DNA from: a virus
Virus record (IMG/VR): IMGVR_UViG_3300045008_000273
Location: 1 to 22,656 of that record
Reading direction: 5' to 3' (one strand)
DNA length: 22,656 bases
A program made the position numbers and the translations under genes. Positions 15,860-22,656 of this stretch are shown here, piece after piece. Below the pieces are notes generated by a model. It worked only from the letters and a program-made list of their open reading frames with translations, ran no database searches and was not told the origin of the DNA. The stretch's first letter is position 1; each line of letters begins with the position of its first letter.

Positions 15860-15900
15860 ATATTACTTTCTCTATTTTATATTAATAAAGCCGTTTTCGT
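15860..15900 (-). promoter_or_regulatory. Candidate promoter with shared upstream element, before the scaffold gene
   Basis: The minus strand shows ACGAAAACGGCTTTATT (15884-15900), including a -35-like TTTATT, then an 18-base gap and TAATAT (15860-15865). The 17-bp element matches the one before the terminase operon at 15 of 17 positions. TTGAAC at 15905-15910 with TATTAA at 15882-15887 (17-base gap) is an alternative reading. The region is AT-rich and free of longer genes. Confidence 0.45.
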
Positions 15901-15914
15901 CGTTGTTCAAATTA

Positions 15915-16109
15915 TCACTTATTTTTTCTTGTTCCTTTGTAGTGTTTATTGCGATGTTTCTTTTTATTCAGTTGTCTTTTTTTCCCTCTTGTTCCTTTAT
16001 AGGTTTCCGCAACCATTTTTTCTCTTTTCTTCTTATCCTTAGTTTCATCCTTGGACTTTTTCTTCTTAAGTGATCTAGCCTTTTTTCCTCTCTGACTTTT
16101 ATTTCCCAT
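15915..16109 (-). CDS. Very basic small protein, unknown function
   Basis: This 64-residue protein is roughly half Lys and Arg, with no hydrophobic core: blocks such as SLKKKKSKDETKDKKKREK and two copies of YKGTR followed by basic residues. It is likely disordered and could bind nucleic acid, perhaps packaged DNA, or be a charge-neutralising component of the head; that is inference from charge. ATG at 16109 follows TGAGG. It ends just before the scaffold promoter region. Confidence 0.6.
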   Translation of the reverse strand: MGNKSQRGKKARSLKKKKSKDETKDKKKREKMVAETYKGTRGKKRQLNKKKHRNKHYKGTRKNK

Positions 16110-16118
16110 TTCACAACC

Positions 16119-16292
16119 TCATAGTTCTAAAAAGCCCAGCTCAAATAATTCTCTCATTTCCTTATCTGGAGGAAAAGGATCAATGAAACCGCCAGTCAAA
16201 GCATATAGTTTAATTGCTTCCCTTATGGCTTCTTCTTTAATGCGCTTGAGCATTATTTTATCAGTAATTTTAAATTCAACTACATCTCCCAT
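16119..16292 (-). CDS. 57-residue helical protein, unknown function
   Basis: This short frame encodes a helical protein (KITDKIMLKRIKEEAIREAI, then LYALTGGFIDPFPPDKEMRE). ATG at 16292 follows GAGG at eight bases. It is packed between the CDKC zinc-ribbon gene (gap nine bases) and the basic protein gene (gap nine bases), which favours it being real. No family recognised. Confidence 0.6.
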   Translation of the reverse strand: MGDVVEFKITDKIMLKRIKEEAIREAIKLYALTGGFIDPFPPDKEMRELFELGFLEL

Positions 16293-16301
16293 TGTTCAGC
16301 C

Positions 16302-16481
16302 TCAATTTGGTCTGTTATGGACCCAAATGTTTCCCCCCTCAAGTTCAATATGTTCTGGTCCACACCAACACAAACCATTCTCATCTAAAATATGGGAATT
16401 AGTATTACAGTTGGGGCAAATATAAGAACCATCTTCCAATTTGGTGAAACTACACAATTCCTTGCATTTGTCACACTGCAT
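16302..16481 (-). CDS. 59-residue zinc-ribbon-like microprotein
   Basis: It encodes 59 residues with CDKC (3-6), a further Cys at 10, CPNC (22-25) and CWC at 38-40, followed by GPEHIELEGGNIWVHNRPN. The first two pairs have zinc-ribbon spacing. Its start overlaps the end of the upstream 72-residue gene by 11 bases in another frame. Function unknown; a small protein adaptor or nucleic-acid binder is possible. Confidence 0.6.
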   Translation of the reverse strand: MQCDKCKELCSFTKLEDGSYICPNCNTNSHILDENGLCWCGPEHIELEGGNIWVHNRPN

Positions 16482-16689
16482 TATTTGCTGACTCCTCTAT
16501 TTCCTCTGTCTTTTTGCCACAGAAAGGGCAGTACTGAATACATAATAATCTACCATCTTGGTACTGACAAGGACTTAAAAAAATATTACCCCCTAAAATA
16601 ACGAACCAATCTTTAAAGGCTTCAGCCAAAACACAACAAGGTTGCAAATGGTATTCAAAAATTCTGTTTAGAACCTTGATTATTTTCAT
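16471..16689 (-). CDS. 72-residue protein with CPFCGKKTEE motif
   Basis: This small protein has cysteines at PCCVLAEAF (18-19) and a C-terminal YCPFCGKKTEE half-ribbon motif after a hydrophobic middle (DWFVILGGNIFL). Its ATG overlaps the stop of the head morphogenesis gene (ATGA) and its end overlaps the next small gene, so the set is translationally coupled. Such CPFCG proteins are common, uncharacterised phage products. Confidence 0.7.
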   Translation of the reverse strand: MKIIKVLNRIFEYHLQPCCVLAEAFKDWFVILGGNIFLSPCQYQDGRLLCIQYCPFCGKKTEEIEESANNAV

Positions 16690-17783
16690 TGTAATTCTTT
16701 TAGAGTTAATAGTCTTCCCGTGCTTTTATCTACAAGTTCATTAAATCTGATTCTTCCACTTTGTATCAATTCAAATCTGGTGGGACCCACTACATTTTTC
16801 TGAAACCTATCGGATTGTTGGTAAAAAAAATCTTCGTAATTTCCCTGTATTCTACCAGCTTGTAATATAGTTTTTCCTTTTCTTCCAGAACCAATGTTGA
16901 TATTAGGTCTTATAGTGTAGGGCCTGTAGGCTTCTTCCACTTCCTCCATGTCTTTTATACCTAGTTCTTTCCAAGTCTTTGTCCAGGGCACTAAACAACA
17001 CCTACAGAGAGGATGAAGTGGACATTGAGGCCTTTTTTCTCCCCATCCCCACCTTGTGCCATCTAATCCGGCACAAGCCAAACAAGTGCCTCTGCCTGTC
17101 TTTTTATAACTAGTTTCTAAAGTAGCTACCCACTGGACCCCCTTAACAATATCTCTATTTCCTTCATACACCATTTCTTGGGCCGCAACATTAGCCCCTT
17201 GTACATAAGTCCTGGCAACCATAATGGCATCAGATTCCGCTATCCCAAATCCCTCCCCTATCCTTTCAACTAAGGAAGAGTAAGATTCTCCTTGGATAAC
17301 ACCAGATAATAATTCCTTCTTAATTTGTTCCTGGACACTATATTCATAAACCCGATCAACCCAGTCTTGCAAAACCCTACCGCCTAAAGGCGTTTCCTGT
17401 ATAAAACTTTTTAACTGATTTGGAGACATAGCAACATTATTAAAATTCTCTATTCTACCACCAAAAGACAAAATATCAGAATGCACTGAAAGGGCATTAG
17501 TTCCCACAATAGACGCTATCTCAACTATGGATTCTCCCAACATAGTACGGGCTGCCACAGTTAAATCATTAAAATTATCTAGCAAGGCAATGCTACGAGC
17601 TTCTGACCAATCCGTAAGCCCAGCCCCAACAGCATCTAAATAATCAAGAATTTCTCTTTGTGCTTTTTGTAAAACAGCCAAAAGTTGTTTTAGTGTGCCA
17701 ACAGACCAAGACTCCAGATCATACAAATATTGTAAGTTTCTGTTAAAAATTATAAGTTCCAATATTTCCTGTTCTTTACTCAT
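16686..17783 (-). CDS. Head morphogenesis protein, Mu F / SPP1 gp7-like
   Basis: This 365-residue protein has a helical N-terminal half and then the Mu-F domain: GESYSSLVERIGEGFGIAES (165-184), VARTYVQGANVAAQEMVYEG (189-208), and TCLACAGLDGTRW (233-245) with CPLHPLCRC (254-262), whose Cys and His residues could hold a metal. Members are minor capsid proteins in a few copies, near the portal, acting in assembly and early infection. The position immediately after the portal fits. It is coupled on both sides: its ATG overlaps the stop of the 54-residue gene, and its stop overlaps the next ATG. Confidence 0.9.
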   Translation of the reverse strand: MSKEQEILELIIFNRNLQYLYDLESWSVGTLKQLLAVLQKAQREILDYLDAVGAGLTDWSEARSIALLDNFNDLTVAARTMLGESIVEIASIVGTNALSVHSDILSFGGRIENFNNVAMSPNQLKSFIQETPLGGRVLQDWVDRVYEYSVQEQIKKELLSGVIQGESYSSLVERIGEGFGIAESDAIMVARTYVQGANVAAQEMVYEGNRDIVKGVQWVATLETSYKKTGRGTCLACAGLDGTRWGWGEKRPQCPLHPLCRCCLVPWTKTWKELGIKDMEEVEEAYRPYTIRPNINIGSGRKGKTILQAGRIQGNYEDFFYQQSDRFQKNVVGPTRFELIQSGRIRFNELVDKSTGRLLTLKELQ

Positions 17784-17944
17784 CCGGCCTCTACAGAGGT
17801 ATTTTCCTTAGGATTTTTTCCCTTTGTGGGGCACTCCCCATGGTAAAAGGGACTACTAAAATTCATACACAATTTGGTAGTTTCCTCACAAAACCAACAT
17901 TCAAAAACTAAATCTTTTACCATAGGATCATATTGGCTACACAC
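17780..17944 (-). CDS. 54-residue Cys-rich microprotein between portal and Mu-F-like genes
   Basis: The start is GTG at 17944, overlapping the portal stop (TAGTG) with AGGGGA about nine bases upstream; the stop overlaps the next gene (ATGA). It encodes FECWFCEETTKLCMNF and FYHGECP, giving four Cys and a His in a ribbon-like arrangement (residues 16, 19, 26, 38). Double overlap argues for a real gene. Function unknown. Confidence 0.62.
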   Translation of the reverse strand: MCSQYDPMVKDLVFECWFCEETTKLCMNFSSPFYHGECPTKGKNPKENTSVEAG

Positions 17945-19470
17945 TATTTCACTCCCCTAAAGGTCTTACCTTTCTTAGTAAAATTAGGCAACTGAGGCCG
18001 TTTTACACTGCCTATAGGTACTCTAGGTGGGGGCAAAGTTCCACCTGGTTGCGGTAATCCTGTATTACTAAATCCTGAAAATGAAGAAACAGACTCATTC
18101 TCAAGCATATCAAAGATCTCATCAACATCGCTATCTTCAGCAATAATCCCTCTACGCAAGAATTCCTGAAGAACCACACGCCTTGGTAGAATTCCAGCAA
18201 CTTTAGCCTTAATGAGAACATCTGCATCAGCAGTTTGCAGTAAACGGTATTCCGTATTTACAGTTATAGAACCAGGAGAATCTATTTTCATCCACTCAGC
18301 CGTATATACAAGTGCCTGTTCCAAACAGTCCTTAAAAATAAGAGCCCAAGTTTTCAAAGTGCAGTCGTTTTCACTGCTAGACAATGCCTTTTCCGTAGCT
18401 GTTATTCTTCCTGTCTTGGGAATTAAAAGTTGCAACCCATAAAGAGCCATTCTTTGTTCCAGATTATCTAAGTCTTCCCTGCCTGCCCCTATAGCTTGCC
18501 CCGTATGTTCAACATATTTCAGATCTGCGTCTTCCCTGCTAGCATGAATCATGCGGTTGGGACCAATTTCGAGTTTACTTATGTCATCAGAAAGCAACTT
18601 ACCAAAAAGTAAAGGCACCCTAGCAAAGTGGAGAATATTTGTTTGGTCGCTATTGGATTGCCAATGAGCAAGATTCAAGTATGCAAGGTCCTCTAGAGGG
18701 GGAACTGCTGTCATGTAACTAATTTTTTCCCCTACCCTAAAAACAGCTAAGGGTATTTCATCTTTAAAAGAAACCTCGCCCTTCTCTATCAGTTTCCAGG
18801 AAATTTCTCTGCCACCACTATCATCTTCATATAATTCATATTTCCCCGGTTCTAGTAGGCGTATCCTCTTAACTGTTTTTATACCATATTTACCCTCGTC
18901 TTTTTCCACTTCTTCCAAAATGCGGATCTGAGTCAGTTTTATCTCCCCACCCACAGTTTTGGTTCTCCACCCGATTATTGAAGTCGCTGGAACATGAACC
19001 CAATATGGCCTGATATTCGCCGACTTCTCTTCTTCTTTAGTTAGGTCTGTAGGAACTATAGGATAATCTACGAGTATACAACTAATACCATCTATAAGTC
19101 CAGCTTCAAAAACCCTTTTTGCAAAAACTTCCAAATTATTATTCTGTAAATCGATGTTCTCTGTTAATTCCTTGACCTCTTCCGGGTTATCGTCCTGAAG
19201 AATTAGAGGTTTGGAAAAAACTTGCCCTGACAAATACGTAACTGTGCGGCGAAAGGCATTAAGAAGTACTGTTCTTTGCAAGCGATTTTCATAAGCCTTG
19301 TCGCTTTCTTCTGGTTCTTGGGGTAGATATTTTGTTCGTGCGTCTCGCATAGCCTTGGTTCCCCCCATCAGGGTGTCTACCAAGTCTAGTCTGTCTTGGT
19401 GTACTATATAAGCATCAACAGGCTGCGAAATATCATCGTTTGGGCTTTTACTCGGAATAGACTTAGCCAT
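17944..19470 (-). CDS. Portal protein (DUF4055 type)
   Basis: This 508-residue protein has the DUF4055 pattern: RTKYLPQEPEESDKAYENRL, AFRRTVTYLSGQVFSKPLIL, then NIDLQNNNLEVFAKRVFEAG and ISCILVDYP, YWVHVPATSIIGW, and later PPLEDLAYLNLAHWQSNSDQ, a portal motif. The dodecameric ring is the DNA gate and binds terminase. I chose ATG at 19470 over TTG at 19473 because AGGAG lies six bases upstream. The C-terminal 60 residues are a Pro/Gly-rich flexible tail ending in basic residues. Gene order between large terminase and Mu-F-like protein agrees. Confidence 0.9.
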   Translation of the reverse strand: MAKSIPSKSPNDDISQPVDAYIVHQDRLDLVDTLMGGTKAMRDARTKYLPQEPEESDKAYENRLQRTVLLNAFRRTVTYLSGQVFSKPLILQDDNPEEVKELTENIDLQNNNLEVFAKRVFEAGLIDGISCILVDYPIVPTDLTKEEEKSANIRPYWVHVPATSIIGWRTKTVGGEIKLTQIRILEEVEKDEGKYGIKTVKRIRLLEPGKYELYEDDSGGREISWKLIEKGEVSFKDEIPLAVFRVGEKISYMTAVPPLEDLAYLNLAHWQSNSDQTNILHFARVPLLFGKLLSDDISKLEIGPNRMIHASREDADLKYVEHTGQAIGAGREDLDNLEQRMALYGLQLLIPKTGRITATEKALSSSENDCTLKTWALIFKDCLEQALVYTAEWMKIDSPGSITVNTEYRLLQTADADVLIKAKVAGILPRRVVLQEFLRRGIIAEDSDVDEIFDMLENESVSSFSGFSNTGLPQPGGTLPPPRVPIGSVKRPQLPNFTKKGKTFRGVK

Positions 19471-19499
19471 CAATAACTCCTATACCAAAAAGTTTTTCA

Positions 19500-20915
19500 T
19501 TAAATCAAAAATTCCCTACTGAAAGCATCTACACCCACAACGGGGAATTCATAGGCAATATAATAACCAATGGCGTCCGTGAGATGGCTTAAACGCAAAT
19601 CGTAACTTTTATCTATCTCACCACTACCCCCCTCCAAAAGACGCACTCCTTCAAAATCCTTAACAACATGGGGAGCTTTGGTATTATCAATCATTAGCCT
19701 GACCAAGCCAGCTTTACTCAGCAATCTGCTATTTACACTATTTATCCGCACCCTTTCTCTCGGATTATGTTTGGGTACTCTATAGAACACCTTACCCCCC
19801 CATTCATTTTTAAACATAGTGCGTATAATATCCCAGTCGCTCCCAGCAGTTTGGCTAGTTCCCTTAGCTCCTCCTGTAGCATCACCATAACAGATTACTC
19901 TCCCTTTATGACCCTTATAATCATTGATTAATCTGTTACAGACAGCAGGAGTATTACTATTTCTTGGTATATAAACTTCTCCTATAACCCCAGTGCCCCA
20001 AATAGGTTCCTGGAAATATTGTCCCCCTCGCTCCGCCCATTGAAACTGTTCTGGCATAGGCTGTTCCTGGCAAATAGCAGCAACTCCGGGGTTGACATTA
20101 AAGTCGAAGCAAAAAATTAAATCTGCTTCTTCCCTATATTTTAGGGGAGAAGACGAATGAACAAAGGGATTATATGGATAATACGCTTTGCCATGAAAAG
20201 ACACAAAGTTTGCCTCATATTCCTGCATATAAGACAAGTCGTCTAAGTCTTTCTTGGCTTGTTCTATTTCCTCAGGGGGCAAAATATCTGCACTTTTCCA
20301 GTGGAATCCGTCCCACTCAGGTGCTTTACCTTCAGCCTTAGCCTTCACTGCTATGGCCCTAGCATCTTCATAAAGATCATAATAGTGGTTTCTACCTTCT
20401 GGAACGCCAATCATCCAAGCCCAACCATTTCTGTCAGAAAGGCATGGCCTAACATGGAGAGTCCATGTTACCGGCTTCATATTGGCATACTCATCCAGTA
20501 TACAACCATCCCAAGGGGGGCCTTCAATTCGTTCAGGCTTGTCTAAACCAACAACGCAGACCTCCGCCCCACTTATCAGCCTTATTACTAATTCGCTTTC
20601 GCTTATTCCCCTTTTTTTGTTCGGGTAAAAAGCCCAATTAGGTATCATGGCTTTTAGATCATTCCAAAAGATGGCTTTGGCCTGACCAAAAGTCGGAGCT
20701 CCCGCAAAGTATCTAGGATTCCTACTCTGTGCTGGTCTAGGTATTCTAGTATCCCAAGGATTTAGTGATCGCAAAACTAAATATCGTTTGCTTATCTCAG
20801 TTTTACCAGACCTCCTCCCAGCAGGAACAACCTTAAATCTAGTATCCTGATATAGTAATCTATGTTGTTCATAGTGGGGTTTCATATCCCCCCACCGCAG
20901 AGTAGGCCCACTCAT
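19500..20915 (-). CDS. terL: Terminase large subunit
   Basis: This 471-residue protein has an N-terminal ATPase with Walker A AGRRSGKT (32-39), Walker B GCILDEY (137-143, Asp141 and Glu142) and a coupling stretch near MIGVPEGRNHYYD, then an RNase H-like nuclease with FDFNVNPG (Asp271), YGDATGG (Asp345) and LSHLTDAIGYY (Asp447) forming the expected acidic triad. It cuts and pumps DNA into the prohead. It starts one base after the small subunit stop with no clear Shine-Dalgarno, so coupling is likely; an ATG ten codons later is an alternative start. Confidence 0.96.
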   Translation of the reverse strand: MSGPTLRWGDMKPHYEQHRLLYQDTRFKVVPAGRRSGKTEISKRYLVLRSLNPWDTRIPRPAQSRNPRYFAGAPTFGQAKAIFWNDLKAMIPNWAFYPNKKRGISESELVIRLISGAEVCVVGLDKPERIEGPPWDGCILDEYANMKPVTWTLHVRPCLSDRNGWAWMIGVPEGRNHYYDLYEDARAIAVKAKAEGKAPEWDGFHWKSADILPPEEIEQAKKDLDDLSYMQEYEANFVSFHGKAYYPYNPFVHSSSPLKYREEADLIFCFDFNVNPGVAAICQEQPMPEQFQWAERGGQYFQEPIWGTGVIGEVYIPRNSNTPAVCNRLINDYKGHKGRVICYGDATGGAKGTSQTAGSDWDIIRTMFKNEWGGKVFYRVPKHNPRERVRINSVNSRLLSKAGLVRLMIDNTKAPHVVKDFEGVRLLEGGSGEIDKSYDLRLSHLTDAIGYYIAYEFPVVGVDAFSREFLI

Positions 20916-20916
20916 C

Positions 20917-21654
20917 TTAATGTTTCACAATATCACTAACTGGAACAGAGGGTTGCTCCTCTTGCAAAACCTGTGATTCCTCTTTGTGTACAGAAGGTTG
21001 TGGTACAGTGGGAAGCCCAAAGCCAGAAATAGTCTTTTCATAGGCATCTTTAATTCTGTCAGCAACTTCATCAGCATCAAACCTACCCTCTTGGAACATA
21101 CCCTTGACAGCACCCAGAGTTTTCAGAGCTTCCAACTTGCCAGAATGCAGTTTGACTTTGACTTTTTTGACTACTTTTCCTGGCTTCCCCCCCGCAGCCA
21201 TAAATTCTACCTCTTCCATACTGACTTCTTGAATAGCAGCAGCCACATCGTTGGTTAGTTCATCACTAGGAATAATTGTAACTGAGTCCTTGTCCCATTT
21301 CATCACATCCTTCATGGTGACAAGGCTAAGTCTAGTAATTTCCCGTAAAATACGATTCTCAGTTACATTATCATATACTTTATCTATTTTATTCTGGATA
21401 TAATCGTTGACTTCTTTCCTATTGAAAATTGCATTTGCAGTTCTGATACTATATCCAGCTACTTTTGCTGCCGCTGACTTATCGAAACCATTTCTAAGGT
21501 ATTCTTCGCAAAGAATCTGTACCTTATGGGGGAGTTGGTATCTCCTAGCAGCAAAAGGTTTGTTAAAAGTAATATACTGACGCAAATTCTTTTCAGGATC
21601 TTCCCTAGGTATTGATTTTTTCCTTATAGCTTTGCGTTTAATTTTGTTAGTCAT
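20917..21654 (-). CDS. terS: Terminase small subunit
   Basis: This 245-residue protein has a basic N-terminus, a helix-turn-helix-like segment typical of small terminases (VQILCEEYLRNGFDKSAAAK followed by VAGYSIRTANAIFNRKEV, residues 45-82), a central helical oligomerisation region and a C-terminal Pro/Gln/Glu-rich tail. It recognises the packaging site and recruits the large subunit, which follows directly. ATG at 21654 follows AGGG. The insertion of VEFMAAGGKPGKVVKKVKVK near 150-170 looks like a beta-hairpin. Confidence 0.88.
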   Translation of the reverse strand: MTNKIKRKAIRKKSIPREDPEKNLRQYITFNKPFAARRYQLPHKVQILCEEYLRNGFDKSAAAKVAGYSIRTANAIFNRKEVNDYIQNKIDKVYDNVTENRILREITRLSLVTMKDVMKWDKDSVTIIPSDELTNDVAAAIQEVSMEEVEFMAAGGKPGKVVKKVKVKLHSGKLEALKTLGAVKGMFQEGRFDADEVADRIKDAYEKTISGFGLPTVPQPSVHKEESQVLQEEQPSVPVSDIVKH

Positions 21655-21662
21655 AAAATACC

Positions 21663-21842
21663 CTACAATTTTTCTATATCCACAATAAACCTAGTTGCTC
21701 GAACTTTAGCAACTCTAAGTTGTTTATTTATATTGGTAACTATCAGCATTTCGTCCAGACCACACTCCAATATCATGGACAAAACGTCATATTCGTCCAG
21801 AGGTTTGATTTTTCTGTAGGCGTTAAGGTCTACTATACTCAT
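21663..21842 (-). CDS. 59-residue protein leading the terminase operon, unknown function
   Basis: It encodes a small alpha/beta protein (SIVDLNAYRKIKPLDEYDV, LSMILECGLDEMLIVTNINK). The frame stops eight bases before the small terminase start. No ribosome site is visible before the ATG; the candidate promoter would give a leader of only about 27 bases. No family recognised. Its location as first gene of the leftward operon suggests a regulatory or packaging accessory role, unproven. Confidence 0.6.
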   Translation of the reverse strand: MSIVDLNAYRKIKPLDEYDVLSMILECGLDEMLIVTNINKQLRVAKVRATRFIVDIEKL

Positions 21843-21939
21843 TAAATAGGTTATAATATATGCAGTATTCTAAAATTGTATAAGTGTGATCGCTTCAAAA
21901 AGTAAAGCGGTTTTCGTTAATACAACTAGGAGAAACAAC
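21843..21939. other. Divergent intergenic region between late and rightward genes
   Basis: This 97-base AT-rich gap separates leftward assembly genes from rightward genes. It contains TATAAT (21852-21857), the shared 17-bp element, and a short imperfect hairpin (CGCTT at 21891 pairing with AAGCG at 21905). I could not define a convincing rightward promoter. Confidence 0.6.
21877..21917 (-). promoter_or_regulatory. Candidate promoter with shared upstream element, before the terminase operon
   Basis: The minus strand shows ACGAAAACCGCTTTACT (21901-21917), including -35-like TTTACT, then 18 bases and TATACA (21877-21882). The same arrangement occurs before the scaffold gene. It lies in the only divergent gap of the window, so it may also be an operator for the rightward genes. 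Confidence 0.45.
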
Positions 21940-22122
21940 ATGAGTTCTGTAATAGTTTATGTTGCCCTGGCTTGTTGTGGGTATAAAACACTCCAAATCC
22001 ATCTACCACTGATAGAAGGAAAAGTAAAAACAATAAAATGCCCGCATGGAGAACTAAAAATACAATATGAACAAACAAAACCAAAAGCCAATAATTATGA
22101 ACAACATCAAACTGGGGTTTGA
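21940..22122 (+). CDS. 60-residue Cys-containing protein, unknown function
   Basis: This first rightward gene encodes 60 residues with an ACCGYKTLQIHLPLIEGKV core and TIKCPHGELKIQYE; the CC and CPHG groups could bind metal. ATG at 21940 follows AGGAG at seven bases, so the longer frame from 21886 is not the start. The C-terminal part is polar. It overlaps the following nucleotidase gene by 26 bases in another frame. Confidence 0.65.
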   Translation: MSSVIVYVALACCGYKTLQIHLPLIEGKVKTIKCPHGELKIQYEQTKPKANNYEQHQTGV

Positions 22123-22656
22123 CTTCGATGGAGTAATTGGGGAAAGTGACACAGTTCTTTGTGATATCATCAACAAAAGATTTGGTTTAAATACTACACC
22201 CAAAGACTTCATAGACTATGAAATTTGTAATTGTATAAATATAACTAGGGAACAGAGAAGAAGTGTAATAGACGAACTTTTAACGCCAAATCAAACATTT
22301 AGAATAAAACCAGCAAGGGGGGCCTTAAAATTTATACAAGAATGGTATGAAATAGGAAATAAAATAGAAATTGTAACTACCAGAAATGATCATCATCCTG
22401 TTTATTTATTCTTCGAACAGTATCTACCAAATGTTGAAGTTTGCATCTACTCTTCCAGAGAGAAGGGAACCTTTTGCAAAAAATTAGGGATGACCCATTT
22501 TATTGACGATCATCCCCAAAATATTTTAGATTTAGCCAATGCTGGGATACAGCCGATAATCTTTGATCAATTATATAATCGAAATCTTTCTAGGCTGCTG
22601 GAGCAACTAATCTGGAGGGTTCGTTCTTGGGAAGGAGTTAAAAAATTATTTGTAAA
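22097..22656 (+). CDS. HAD-superfamily 5'-nucleotidase-like protein (cut by right edge)
   Basis: The frame stays open to the window end (186 codons). It has HAD motif I GFDFDGVIGESD with Asp9 and Asp11, motif II EIVTTR (91-96), motif III region with Lys123 or Lys128 in REKGTFCKKLG, and motif IV FIDDHPQN with Asp137-Asp138. This order resembles NT5C-type 5'(3')-deoxyribonucleotidases that remove phosphate from nucleotides; phages use such enzymes to adjust nucleotide pools. ATG at 22097 has only a weak ribosome site and overlaps the preceding gene, so coupling is likely. Little of the C-terminus seems to be missing. Confidence 0.82.
   Translation, partial: MNNIKLGFDFDGVIGESDTVLCDIINKRFGLNTTPKDFIDYEICNCINITREQRRSVIDELLTPNQTFRIKPARGALKFIQEWYEIGNKIEIVTTRNDHHPVYLFFEQYLPNVEVCIYSSREKGTFCKKLGMTHFIDDHPQNILDLANAGIQPIIFDQLYNRNLSRLLEQLIWRVRSWEGVKKLFV

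Noticed and set aside
21886-21939. Longer start for the first rightward gene
   Set aside because: The extension lacks a ribosome site and covers the intergenic control element; ATG at 21940 has AGGAG at seven bases.
1-22656. Diversity-generating retroelement, suggested by the BPP-1-like head
   Set aside because: No reverse transcriptase frame and no template/variable repeat pair was seen; the head similarity alone does not imply one.
1-22656. tRNA genes, insertion sequences or integrase sites
   Set aside because: I saw no cloverleaf-like sequence, no transposase or integrase frame and no terminal inverted repeats.

Overview
The window is a stretch of a tailed double-stranded DNA phage genome (virus or integrated prophage; the sequence does not say which). 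Nearly everything reads leftward on the minus strand in the classic virion-assembly order. From right to left this is small terminase, large terminase, portal (DUF4055 type), Mu-F-like head morphogenesis protein, scaffold, major capsid protein, capsid cement (Bbp16 type), head fibre-like protein, head-tail adaptor and closure proteins, HK97 gp10-like protein, tail terminator, tail tube, tail assembly chaperones, and a very long tape measure that runs off the left edge. The head module resembles that of Bordetella podophage BPP-1, but it is joined to a long-tailed siphovirus tail. The tape measure already exceeds 1,550 codons. Base composition is AT-leaning, Shine-Dalgarno sites of the AGGAGG type are frequent, and the standard genetic code fits. 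The host cannot be named from this.

Layout. Positions 1-4653 hold the tape measure with an internal lytic transglycosylase domain. Positions 4666-5444 hold the G and G-T chaperone pair, joined by a textbook -1 slippery heptamer. Positions 5455-9235 hold a single-pass membrane protein, tail tube, tail terminator, gp10-like protein, closure protein, an Ala/Lys/Met-rich coiled-coil protein and the adaptor. Positions 9301-12411 hold a non-structural insert in the middle of the structural genes: WlbB-like sugar acetyltransferase, WlbA-like sugar dehydrogenase, a 51-residue zinc ribbon, a DUF6582-like basic protein, a GT2 glycosyltransferase with a helical-repeat tail, and a small frame-disrupted gene. 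Positions 12425-15773 hold the fibre-like protein, a strong terminator hairpin, cement, a small acidic protein, major capsid and scaffold. Positions 15860-17944 hold a candidate promoter, several small basic or cysteine-rich proteins and the Mu-F-like protein. Positions 17944-21842 hold portal, terminases and a 59-residue leading gene. From 21940 rightward the genes switch to the plus strand: a 60-residue cysteine-containing protein and a HAD-superfamily 5'-nucleotidase cut by the right edge.

How it fits together. Terminase packages DNA through the portal into a scaffold-directed capsid that is reinforced by cement protein and perhaps decorated by a coiled-coil fibre. Connector proteins join this head to a tail tube whose length is set by the tape measure. 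Two intergenic regions, before the terminase operon and before the scaffold gene, share a 17-bp element (15 of 17 bases identical) at the same place relative to promoter-like boxes. A hairpin terminator closes the scaffold-capsid-cement block. Together these suggest separately boosted capsid expression. The most intriguing region is the 9.3-12.4 kb sugar and glycosyltransferase cassette beside the fibre gene. It could glycosylate the virion or alter host surface sugars.
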